Assembly: GCA_021202715.1 (NCBI GenBank)
Contig: JAJQCL010000033.1
Coordinates: forward strand, 1-13,757
Length of the DNA stretch: 13,757 nucleotides
Direction of reading: 5' to 3'
DNA from: Lachnospiraceae bacterium
Lineage (GTDB): Bacteria > Bacillota > Clostridia > Lachnospirales > Lachnospiraceae
Of this stretch, positions 6,792-13,325 are shown piece by piece. Position numbers and translations under genes: made by a program. Below the pieces are notes generated by a model, which saw only the letters and a program-made list of their open reading frames with translations, was not told the origin of the DNA and did no database searches. Each line of letters begins with the position of its first letter. Within the stretch, counting starts at the first letter, position 1.

Positions 6792-6815
6792 CGGCCTCCT
6801 CGGCGGAAGAGGCCG
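6792..6815. repeat. Hairpin between convergent spmB and rsmI
   Basis: CGGCCTC (6792-6798) and GAGGCCG (6809-6815) form a 7-bp GC-rich stem with a 10-nt loop in the 46-bp gap between two convergent stop codons. Neither strand has a T-run immediately after the stem: the + side meets ATCGTCC then A's, the - side meets only ATTTA. It may aid termination both ways but is not a standard intrinsic terminator. Confidence 0.45.
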
Positions 6816-6829
6816 ATCGTCCAAAAAAG

Positions 6830-7681
6830 TTATCGTTCCTCCTCGCGCAGAAGTCCCTGATAAACCTCCCTCCGGGAACAGTTCCGGTCGCGGGCCACCT
6901 GCTTCATGGCCTCCCTGCGTTCCAGGCCCTCCTCCAGATAGCGCTGCAAATGCTCGCGCAGTGGAATTCCAGCATAGCCCTGCGCAGCCTCCTCGCGCAG
7001 CTCCTCCGGGGAACGGCCCTCCAGGACCAGAACAAATTCTCCGCGGGGCTCCTCGTCCCGGTACAGAGCCTGCGCGCCTGCAAGCGTGGTCTGGATGCCC
7101 TCCTCGTATTTCTTTGTCAGCTCCCGGCAAATGGTCAGCCGCCGGTCGCCCAGCGTTTCTGTCAACTCCTCCAGTGTCCGCCGCAGATGATGGGGCGCCT
7201 CATAGAGCACGATCGTACGGCATTCCGTTTTCAAACGCTCCAGAACCTCCCGGCGCTCCTTCTTCTCGGCGGGAAGAAAGGCTTCGAAGGCAAACCGCCT
7301 CGTGGGAAGCCCTGACATTGTCAGCGCCGTGATGCAGGCGCAGGCCCCCGGGAGAGAGGTCACCGGGATGCCCGCCTGCAGCGCCTGACGCACCAGCTCC
7401 TCCCCCGGATCAGAGATCGCCGGGGTTCCGGCATCCGTGATCAGCGCGATCTGCGCGCCGCTCTGCATCTTCGCCACCAGAATCTCCGCCTTTTCGTACT
7501 TATTGTGCTCATGATAACTGGTCAGAGGCGTGGTAATCTCATAATGCTCCAGAAGGATCCGGCTGTGCCGGGTATCCTCCGCCGCGATGAGATCCACCTC
7601 CCTCAAAGTATGTAAAACCCGGAGTGTGATGTCCTCCAGGTTCCCGATCGGCGTTGCACATAGATACAATCTGCCACTCAT
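6830..7681 (-). CDS. rsmI: 16S rRNA (cytidine1402-2'-O)-methyltransferase RsmI
   Basis: RsmI 2'-O-methylates C1402 of 16S rRNA in the ribosomal decoding centre using SAM. The tetrapyrrole-methylase fold is clear: TPIGNLEDIT (10-19), EDTRHS (35-40), DAGTPAISDPG (83-93), RELTKKYEE (186-194) and RGEFVLVLEG (213-222). A C-terminal helix-turn-helix-like segment (about 240-283) is typical of the family. I chose the ATG at 7679-7681 (MSGRLYLCATPIG) because GAGGAA stands about 8 nt before it and the family begins there. The frame is open about 19 codons further upstream, but that stretch is charged and unlike the family. At 283 residues it is the normal size. It is last in the minus-strand operon after trmN6, with a 128-bp gap that holds no other gene I can recognise (the position of yazA in B. 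subtilis). Confidence 0.95.
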   Translation of the reverse strand: MSGRLYLCATPIGNLEDITLRVLHTLREVDLIAAEDTRHSRILLEHYEITTPLTSYHEHNKYEKAEILVAKMQSGAQIALITDAGTPAISDPGEELVRQALQAGIPVTSLPGACACITALTMSGLPTRRFAFEAFLPAEKKERREVLERLKTECRTIVLYEAPHHLRRTLEELTETLGDRRLTICRELTKKYEEGIQTTLAGAQALYRDEEPRGEFVLVLEGRSPEELREEAAQGYAGIPLREHLQRYLEEGLERREAMKQVARDRNCSRREVYQGLLREEER

Positions 7682-7809
7682 GCGATTTTTCCTCTTTCCG
7701 GCCTGCCTCTCTTTGTCCTGATCCGCCCCTTCCGGCAAATCGAACCAGTTCTCTCCGGCCAGGCCATCTGTTTCGGCAAAATGAAACGAGTCTCTCCGAT
7801 TCAGACCTC

Positions 7810-8616
7810 TCAGATCGGTTCAGATCCCCTGTAAATCCCGCACATTTCACTGGTATAACGTCCCGGTTCCCGGTAAATGATCAGCGGCGCTTCCACCTTC
7901 ATGCCGGGTTTTCCGCCCCGCACCGCCTCGAGGAGAACCAGATTCGCCTTCCGGTCAGCGTACGGGTATACCAGCCGCATTCGCTTCGGCTCCAGCTGAT
8001 GCCGATGCAGCGCCGCAAAGATCTCCCCCAGGCGTCGGGGACGATGCACAAGATAAAAGCGGCCGCCGACCCGCAGTACCCGCGCCGTCTCCCGCACCAC
8101 ATCCTCCAGCGTACAGGCGATCTCATGACGGGCAAGAGCCCGGGCCTCTTCTGGATTCTTCCGGCCCTGTTCTCCCTTCATATAGGGAGGATTACTGACC
8201 ACCACATCAAAAGCCGCCCGGCCAAACCGAACCGACGCCTCCCGCAGATCGCCTTCCTCCACAAACACACGCCCTTCCAGGGCGTTGAGGCCGACACTGC
8301 GCTGCGCCATCTCCGCCAGATCGCTCTGCAGCTCCAGGCCGGTAAAGGAGTACCCCTCGGTCTTCGCCGCCAGCAGGATCGGGAGGATCCCGGTGCCGGT
8401 CCCCAGATCGAGTACCTGTTCCCCCCGCTTCACGCGGGCGAACTCCGAGAGCAGCACCGCATCCAGGCCGAAGCAGGGCTTCTGCGGGTTCTGAAGAATG
8501 CGATATCCGTTTCGCTGCAGATCATCCACGCGTTCTCCGGGGCGGATCCATTCTTCGGTCGGCCGAAACGCCTGTCCCGCACCGGACGAGACATCCGGAA
8601 ATGATTCCTCCTTCAA
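7810..8616 (-). CDS. trmN6: tRNA1(Val) (adenine37-N6)-methyltransferase-like (YabB/TrmN6)
   Basis: This is a class I SAM-dependent methyltransferase of 268 residues. The SAM-binding VLDLGTGTGILP is at 68-79 and the N6-adenine/cytosine-type catalytic NPPY at 142-145. The N-terminal ERVDDLQRNGYRILQNP and CFGLDAVLLSEF are the YabB/TrmN signature. The E. coli relative methylates A37 of tRNA1(Val); the exact target here is inferred from family. The start is TTG at 8614-8616, 4 nt after the ricT stop. An AGGAG inside the last ricT codons lies 7 nt before it, so translation is probably coupled to ricT. A second, stronger AAGGAGG follows the TTG but leads to an out-of-frame ATG. About 22 residues precede the usual family start. 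Its position between ricT and rsmI matches yabB in B. subtilis, although yabA is missing. Confidence 0.9.
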   Translation of the reverse strand: MKEESFPDVSSGAGQAFRPTEEWIRPGERVDDLQRNGYRILQNPQKPCFGLDAVLLSEFARVKRGEQVLDLGTGTGILPILLAAKTEGYSFTGLELQSDLAEMAQRSVGLNALEGRVFVEEGDLREASVRFGRAAFDVVVSNPPYMKGEQGRKNPEEARALARHEIACTLEDVVRETARVLRVGGRFYLVHRPRRLGEIFAALHRHQLEPKRMRLVYPYADRKANLVLLEAVRGGKPGMKVEAPLIIYREPGRYTSEMCGIYRGSEPI

Positions 8617-8620
8617 AGTC

Positions 8621-9916
8621 TCACTCCTGCGGCGACTCTGCCGAAACCGTCATCGGCTTCTCCCGGTTTGCGTCTGCCTCTCCACGTCGCTCACCCTGAT
8701 TCCGTTCTCTCCGGCCGCGCTCACGTCGGCCGTTCTCCCGGGTGCTGCGTTCCTTCGAGGCACTTTCCCCCTGACCGCGTTCCCGTCCACCGTGCTCGTG
8801 TGCGTTGTGCTCGCCCTGACCGCGTTCCCGTGTACTGTGTTCCCTCTGGCTGCGGCCCCGGTTCTCCGCCTGATCCCGCCCCGCGGCTCCGTCTCCTTCC
8901 GGGTTCTGCGTTCTCTGACCGGAACGTCCCCGGTTTTGATTTCGATTCTTTCGGCCTTCCGTCTCCTTCCGGCCCTCTCCGGAATCCCGGCGGCTGTTCG
9001 GACGCCGATGACCGGATTTGACTTCTTTTGTCTCCGGATGTTCCGACGTCTCCGCTTTGCCGGACGCCTGATTCTCCGTCCGATTCCGGGAGCGCTTTCC
9101 ACCGGCGACGACCTCCAGCTCCTCTGCGGGGAACTCCCGCACCTCCACCTCGTCGCCCTCCATGCTGACGATCACCTTCACCAGCTGACGCAGGACGTTC
9201 ACACTCTGTACCTTTCCCTGCGTTCCATCTTTCGACGCCACCAGATCTCCCACCGAGGGCAGCTGCGCGTTCAGATACTCATAGGTCTCTTCTTCGTTCT
9301 TCAGACAGCACATCAGCCGTCCGCAGACGCCGGAAATCTTCGTGGGATTCAGCGACAGGTTCTGCTCCTTGGCCATCCGGATCGACACCGGAATGAAGTC
9401 CGACAGATACGTGCTGCAGCAGAGGCTCCGGCCGCAGATCCCGATACCGCCCAGCATCTTCGTCTCATCCCGCACCCCGATCTGACGCAGTTCGATCCGC
9501 GTTTTGAACACGGAGGCCAGATCCTTCACCAGCTCGCGGAAATCGATCCGCCCATCCGCCGTGAAATAAAACAGGATCTTATTTCCGTCAAATGTATACT
9601 CCACATCGACCAGCTTCATCTCCAGCTCATGCCGGGCGATCTTCTCCTGGCAGATCTTGTAGGCAGCCTTCTCCTTCTCCTTATGCGCCTTCACCACTGC
9701 GAAATCCTCCGGAGTGGCGATGCGCAGAATGGATTTCAGCGGCTGTACCACACTGTCATCCTCCACTTCTTTATTGGCCAGGACCACAGTCCCCATCTCT
9801 GTCCCCCGCGCCGTCTCCACGATGACGCTGGTTCCCCGGGGAATCTGCTCCTCGCCCGGATCAAAATAATAGATTTTTCCCGCACAGCGGAATCGAACTC
9901 CAACAATTGTTACCAT
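8621..9916 (-). CDS. ricT: RicT (YaaT), PSP1-domain regulatory Fe-S protein with long charged tail
   Basis: RicT, with RicA and RicF, forms an Fe-S complex that directs RNase Y mRNA processing in B. subtilis and affects sporulation and competence. The PSP1 domain covers about residues 1-270. It includes the conserved cysteines C161, C166, C167 (GICGRSLCC) and C198, C203, C204 (GVCGRLMCC), plus the invariant QIGVRDETKMLGGIGICGR region. Residues 271-431 (about 161) form a low-complexity tail rich in Arg, Glu, Gly, Asn and Gln, with repeated RERGQGE (363-369 and 378-384) and STRE(R/N)G units. It is probably disordered and perhaps RNA-binding. Most RicT proteins I know are nearer 275-310 residues. 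The ATG at 9914-9916 directly abuts the holB stop (TAGATG), with GGAGG 9 nt before it. trmN6 begins 4 nt after the stop. Identity is secure; the tail's role is unknown. Confidence 0.95.
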   Translation of the reverse strand: MVTIVGVRFRCAGKIYYFDPGEEQIPRGTSVIVETARGTEMGTVVLANKEVEDDSVVQPLKSILRIATPEDFAVVKAHKEKEKAAYKICQEKIARHELEMKLVDVEYTFDGNKILFYFTADGRIDFRELVKDLASVFKTRIELRQIGVRDETKMLGGIGICGRSLCCSTYLSDFIPVSIRMAKEQNLSLNPTKISGVCGRLMCCLKNEEETYEYLNAQLPSVGDLVASKDGTQGKVQSVNVLRQLVKVIVSMEGDEVEVREFPAEELEVVAGGKRSRNRTENQASGKAETSEHPETKEVKSGHRRPNSRRDSGEGRKETEGRKNRNQNRGRSGQRTQNPEGDGAAGRDQAENRGRSQREHSTRERGQGEHNAHEHGGRERGQGESASKERSTRENGRRERGRRERNQGERRGEADANREKPMTVSAESPQE

Positions 9917-10813
9917 CTATCTTTCCTCCTGTCTTTCCGGCACGCGCAGGGCGGCCAGCAGCAGTTCCATTGCCAGTTCATAGTTCACGTTCGAAGCGAT
10001 ACGCTTCTCTGTCCGGTCCGTCAGCTCCAGAATCCTCTGAATGGTCGGATAAGAATAGCGCTCCGCCGCCTCCCGGACAGCCCGAACCTCCTCCTTCAGA
10101 ATCAGAAGACGATCCTGCCCGGCATCCTTCCACACCAGAATATCCCGAAACCAGACGCGGATCAGATGCAGCACAAGACGGGGTGAAATGCCTTCTTCCT
10201 TCCACTCCTCCGCCGCCGCAGCCAGCTCCGCCCGGTCGCAGTCTGACGCACGTTTCAGCACCGAGAGAACCTGTCTGCGCTGTTCCTCCTCCAGAAGCTC
10301 AAGTCCGGTTCCTCCGCTCGCAAGCTCCAGGCAAATGCTGCGCGAACGGATCGTGGGGAGAAGCGCCCCCGCATTCACAGTGATCAGAAGAATGATCCCG
10401 TATCCGGGCGGCTCCTCCAGCGTCTTGAGCAGCGCATTCTGCGCCTGCACGTTCAGCTTCTCCGCCTCCTCGACCAGATAGATCTTGTACGGCCCACGAT
10501 AGGGACGGATCCCCATGTCGTCCACAAGCTGGTCGCGGATCTCGGTCACCCGGATCACATCCGGCTTCTCATGCGTTACCCGGATCACATCCGGATGATT
10601 TCCCTCATCGAAGGCCCGACAGGACGGACACACCCCGCAGCCGTTTCCCTTCTCACACTGGAGCATCCGGGCGAAGGCCTCCGCCAGTTCCCGTCCCGGC
10701 GTCCCCGGCTCCCCCTCGAGGATATAGGCATGGGAGATCTGCCCGCTCTCCACCGCCGGGGTGAAGTAGTCCTGTATTTTTTCCTGACCGGGGATCCTGT
10801 CCCAATTTCCCAT
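9917..10813 (-). CDS. holB: DNA polymerase III subunit delta' (clamp loader)
   Basis: HolB is the delta' subunit of the clamp loader that places the sliding clamp on DNA. From the chosen start it has 298 residues: the AAA+ fold with GQEKI (9-13), a degenerate P-loop GEPGTPGREL (34-43, lacking the Lys), a zinc-binding set C53, C59, C62, C65, QNALLKTLEEPP (125-136) and a TIRSRS in place of the SRC motif. Loss of P-loop Lys and of the SRC Cys suggests a structural, non-hydrolysing subunit, as delta' is in other bacteria. I chose the ATG at 10811-10813 (MGNWDRIPGQ), which has GGGAGG at good distance. An ATG 21 nt upstream overlaps the previous gene's stop (ATGA) and is the alternative. A 17-bp direct repeat lies within the gene at 10548-10564 and 10578-10594. 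ricT follows with no gap. Confidence 0.94.
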   Translation of the reverse strand: MGNWDRIPGQEKIQDYFTPAVESGQISHAYILEGEPGTPGRELAEAFARMLQCEKGNGCGVCPSCRAFDEGNHPDVIRVTHEKPDVIRVTEIRDQLVDDMGIRPYRGPYKIYLVEEAEKLNVQAQNALLKTLEEPPGYGIILLITVNAGALLPTIRSRSICLELASGGTGLELLEEEQRRQVLSVLKRASDCDRAELAAAAEEWKEEGISPRLVLHLIRVWFRDILVWKDAGQDRLLILKEEVRAVREAAERYSYPTIQRILELTDRTEKRIASNVNYELAMELLLAALRVPERQEER

Positions 10814-10830
10814 GTCCTGCCTCCCGGAGT

Positions 10831-11439
10831 TCATGTCTCACAGACACCTCGCGCCTCCCGGCTCGCCGCAATGACCGTCTTCAGCTCCCGCACGCAGGCA
10901 GTCAGCTCTCCATTGCGGTACACGCGATCAATGCCCGCCGCCTGCAGCTTTTCCGGGGCGAAATCCACCTGATCCGCCAGAAATCGCCGACACATCTCAC
11001 TGTATTGAGGGACCGGCTGCTTTCTCTCCCGGTTCAGAGCCCGCTGCAGCCGTTCGCCGTCCTCCACCTCGATATAGAGGGGCACGACCCGCGCCGCACC
11101 GAAATACTCCCGCGTGCTGCAGTAGGAAGCCAGGACCCCCTCCGCCAGATAATCCGCCTCCGCATCCCAGTTCCCGTCGTCCACCATCGCATACGTCCAC
11201 AGACCGCGCACCGTCTCATAGGTCCGCATCTCGATGATCTGACCTGCCCGGACGAATTTCTGCATCTCTTCCTCCGTAACGAAATGGTAATCCACCCCGT
11301 CCGTCTCCCCGCGCCGCATCGGGCGGGTCGTATACAGCACCACCGGCGTCAGCCCCAGAGAGGGATCCCGTATGAGCTCCCGGTAAAGGCTGTCCTTCCC
11401 CGAGGCGCTTTTTCCAAACAGATAATAAATCTTTCCCAT
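10831..11439 (-). CDS. Guanylate-kinase-like P-loop protein
   Basis: The 202-residue product has a P-loop GKSASGKD (9-16) and the guanylate-kinase nucleotide segment YTTRPMRRGETDGVDYHF (36-53). This matches the GMK pattern TTRxxRxGExxGxxYxF. The region that normally reads close to GNYYGT for GMP binding is replaced by RGLWTYAM (78-85), so GMP specificity is doubtful. Family members phosphorylate (d)GMP to (d)GDP with ATP. The ATG at 11437-11439 (MGKIYYLFGKS) has GGGAGA about 7 nt upstream; earlier in-frame starts give a non-family extension. It heads the holB-ricT-trmN6-rsmI operon, and its stop overlaps or lies next to the start of holB. In B. subtilis the nucleotide kinase near this place is tmk. 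I would call it guanylate-kinase-like and not assume it is the essential housekeeping Gmk. Confidence 0.85.
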   Translation of the reverse strand: MGKIYYLFGKSASGKDSLYRELIRDPSLGLTPVVLYTTRPMRRGETDGVDYHFVTEEEMQKFVRAGQIIEMRTYETVRGLWTYAMVDDGNWDAEADYLAEGVLASYCSTREYFGAARVVPLYIEVEDGERLQRALNRERKQPVPQYSEMCRRFLADQVDFAPEKLQAAGIDRVYRNGELTACVRELKTVIAASREARGVCET

Positions 11440-11484
11440 GGGGTTCTCCCTCATCCGTTCGGTTCTCTGAACGGAATTCATATT

Positions 11485-11513
11485 ATTTTATCATAATTAA
11501 AAACGAAGAACAA
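11485..11513 (-). promoter_or_regulatory. Candidate sigma-A promoter of the GMK-like/holB/ricT operon
   Basis: On the minus strand TTGTTC (11508-11513) and TAAAAT (11485-11490) are separated by 17 nt. The -10 is preceded by TGA, making an extended -10 (TGnTAAAAT) that can offset the weak -35. The site is in the only AT-rich stretch upstream of the operon, about 45 nt before the first ATG and just past the terminator of the preceding operon. Confidence 0.6.
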
Positions 11514-11518
11514 GACTC

Positions 11519-11557
11519 AAAAAATGACCCGGCTGATCCTTTCATCAACCGAGTCAT
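11519..11557 (-). terminator. Intrinsic terminator of the amidohydrolase/dehydrogenase/RraA operon
   Basis: On the minus strand ATGACTCGGTTGAT (11544-11557) pairs with ATCAGCCGGGTCAT (11524-11537) over 14 bp, with two G-U pairs, around a 6-nt loop. It is followed directly by TTTTTT (11519-11524, the last stem T included). It lies 20 bp past the stop of the RraA-like gene and immediately before the promoter of the next operon. Confidence 0.92.
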
Positions 11558-11576
11558 CTGTCCTGCCTTCCCGAAT

Positions 11577-12302
11577 TCAGTTCCCGTATCTCTCTGAATA
11601 CGTTCCGCAGCTTTCAATATCCTTTCCTGTCATCCGTTTCTTTGTCAGGTTTTTATGCTTTTCCGCATACGCATCAAGATCTGAGGCAATCAATGCGAAC
11701 GTGTTGTCCTCCGCGGCTTTCTTTTTCTGTGCAGCCAGAGCAATTTCCTCTGCATCCTGAGGTCGAATGACAACAATCCCATCTGCGTCGCCGACGAGGA
11801 TATCTCCCGGAAATACCACCTGGCCGCCGCAGGCAATCGGGACATTCACTTCACCCGGCCCGTATTTCCAGGGTCCCTGTGGTGTAATCCCCTTCGCATA
11901 AACAGGCATCGTCAGTGTCCTGATTCCATCCAGGTCTCTCAGGCAGCCATCTGCAACGATCCCGGCGATCCCCCGTTCCTGCGCGAACCGGATAATAATT
12001 TCTCCTGCCAGAGATCTGTTGCAGCCGCTGCCGCCATCCACGACCATCACATCGCCCGTGCAGGCCATATCCAGCGCCTGATGGAAGAACAGATTGTCGC
12101 CAATCGGCGCCTTCACGGTCAGGGCCGTCCCCAGAAGCTGCACGCCCTTATCCGGGTTCAGCAGTTTTATGTAATCGTGCATGCAGAACATACGATGCAT
12201 CTCATCATTGATGTTGCTGGACGGCAGACCGCGAAACATTTCAACAATTCTGCGATCTACACTTTCCGCCCTGGAAAAGATTCTGTTCCCAATTGTAATC
12301 AT
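11577..12302 (-). CDS. RraA-family / HMG-CHA aldolase-like protein
   Basis: The 241-residue product carries the RraA/HMG-CHA aldolase signature: GDN at 68-70, DGCLRD at 118-123 (R122 and D123 as the expected pyruvate/metal contacts), and PGDILVGDADGIVVI at about 165-179. Enzymatic members are divalent-metal class II pyruvate aldolases or oxaloacetate decarboxylases; others (E. coli RraA, about 161 residues) only regulate RNase E. The longer form here and its catabolic neighbours favour an enzyme. An extra about 40-residue C-terminal tail after the core is rich in Lys and Glu. The ATG at 12300-12302 follows AAGGAG by about 10 nt. The dehydrogenase gene ends 22 nt upstream, so they share a transcript, which ends at the terminator 20 bp downstream. 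Family assignment is firm; the substrate is unknown. Confidence 0.88.
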   Translation of the reverse strand: MITIGNRIFSRAESVDRRIVEMFRGLPSSNINDEMHRMFCMHDYIKLLNPDKGVQLLGTALTVKAPIGDNLFFHQALDMACTGDVMVVDGGSGCNRSLAGEIIIRFAQERGIAGIVADGCLRDLDGIRTLTMPVYAKGITPQGPWKYGPGEVNVPIACGGQVVFPGDILVGDADGIVVIRPQDAEEIALAAQKKKAAEDNTFALIASDLDAYAEKHKNLTKKRMTGKDIESCGTYSERYGN

Positions 12303-12324
12303 TGTTCTTTTACTCCTTTACCTC

Positions 12325-13296
12325 TTATCTCAGATAGGCTGCATTGACAGTCGCCTGTTTGTTTGCGTTTCCGCTGTTTGCATACTCTGTGATAAGATTC
12401 ATACAAATACGCGCCATATTGTCATCATTGTCTGCCGTATTCCCGCCGCAATGAGGCGTCACGATCACATTTTCCATCGTCAGCAGCGGGGAATTCTGCG
12501 GAAGCGGTTCGACGGAAAACGTGTCAAGTCCGGCTCCCAGAATCCTCTTCGCACGCAGGGCTTCCACCAGATCCTGCTCATTAACGACACGTCCCCGGGA
12601 CGTATTTATCAGGCAGGCATTCTGTTTCATGAGCATGATCTTGCTCCGGTCAATCATTCCCTCTGTGCTTTCCAACAGCGGAATGTGTATACTGACAATA
12701 TCGGACTCAGCCAGAAGTTGATCCAGCGAAACGCTTTTTACCTGCAGTTTTCTCTCCTCTTCGTCACTGAGATGGATCAGATCGTAGTACAGAACGTTAC
12801 AGCCGAACCCTCTGACGACAATAGCCGCCACTTTTCTGGCAATATTTCCCATCCCGATCAAACCCACGGTCTTTCCGTGGAGCATATAAGAGTGCGCCGC
12901 ATACTGTTCCCGTGCCCAGTTTCCCTCTTTTAATTTCTCGCACTGAACTGTTACATTGCGCAGAACATCCAGCATAAGCGCCACGGTCAGTTCAGCCACA
13001 GGCATACTGTTTCCCCCACTGCTGATCATAACCGGTATATTGCGTTTTCCTGCCTCTTCTATATCAATCTTGTCATACCCCACACCCCACTTCTGGATCA
13101 CTTTAAGTTTCGGTGCAGCGTCCAATACCCCGCGATCTACCGGCGCGCGACAAATCATATATTCGGTGTCTGCAAGCCTTGAAGGGTCCTCATTTTTATC
13201 TACATAACAGGTTTCAAAACCCTCCGGGCAGGCCGCCCTGAGTGCAGCCAGCTTTGAGTCGGTAAATCCGCCATAAAGAACGATTTTCTTTTTCAT
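12325..13296 (-). CDS. D-isomer-specific 2-hydroxyacid dehydrogenase (SerA/GyaR-like)
   Basis: The 323-residue product is an NAD(P)-dependent 2-hydroxyacid dehydrogenase that interconverts a D-2-hydroxy acid and its 2-keto acid. Visible elements are KWGVGYDKID (69-78), the Rossmann motif GLIGMGNIA (145-153, with Ala replacing the third Gly), NTSRGRVVNE with R234, E263 in SVEPL, and H282 in TPHCGG. R234, E263 and H282 form the catalytic triad of the family. There is no ACT domain, so it is not a full-length feedback-regulated SerA. The ATG at 13294-13296 (MKKKIVLYGG) is preferred. A TTG 33 nt upstream overlaps the previous stop (TTGA) and has no ribosome site. It is in the middle of the catabolic operon, 29 nt after the amidohydrolase gene and 22 nt before the RraA-like gene. 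Substrate cannot be deduced. Confidence 0.92.
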   Translation of the reverse strand: MKKKIVLYGGFTDSKLAALRAACPEGFETCYVDKNEDPSRLADTEYMICRAPVDRGVLDAAPKLKVIQKWGVGYDKIDIEEAGKRNIPVMISSGGNSMPVAELTVALMLDVLRNVTVQCEKLKEGNWAREQYAAHSYMLHGKTVGLIGMGNIARKVAAIVVRGFGCNVLYYDLIHLSDEEERKLQVKSVSLDQLLAESDIVSIHIPLLESTEGMIDRSKIMLMKQNACLINTSRGRVVNEQDLVEALRAKRILGAGLDTFSVEPLPQNSPLLTMENVIVTPHCGGNTADNDDNMARICMNLITEYANSGNANKQATVNAAYLR

Positions 13297-13325
13297 ACTT
13301 TCACCCGCCCTATCTGTTTTTCTTT

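Noticed and set aside
7682..7809. Small gene between trmN6 and rsmI (yazA position)
   Set aside because: The 128-bp gap is too short for a GIY-YIG protein, and the frames across it continue into neighbouring genes without family features; only short imperfect TCTGAA-CG repeats are visible.
8498..10186. Long open frame on the + strand, about 560 codons, opposite ricT and part of holB
   Set aside because: It is a shadow of the GC-rich codon pattern of the real minus-strand genes; the translation is low-complexity (Leu/Pro/Arg/His-rich) with no family resemblance, while ricT and holB are unmistakable.
10548..10594. Direct repeat ACCCGGATCACATCCGG, two copies 30 bp apart
   Set aside because: It lies in frame in holB and encodes PDVIRVT twice where delta' proteins normally have a related sequence, so a local duplication or codon coincidence explains it; no sign of a mobile element.
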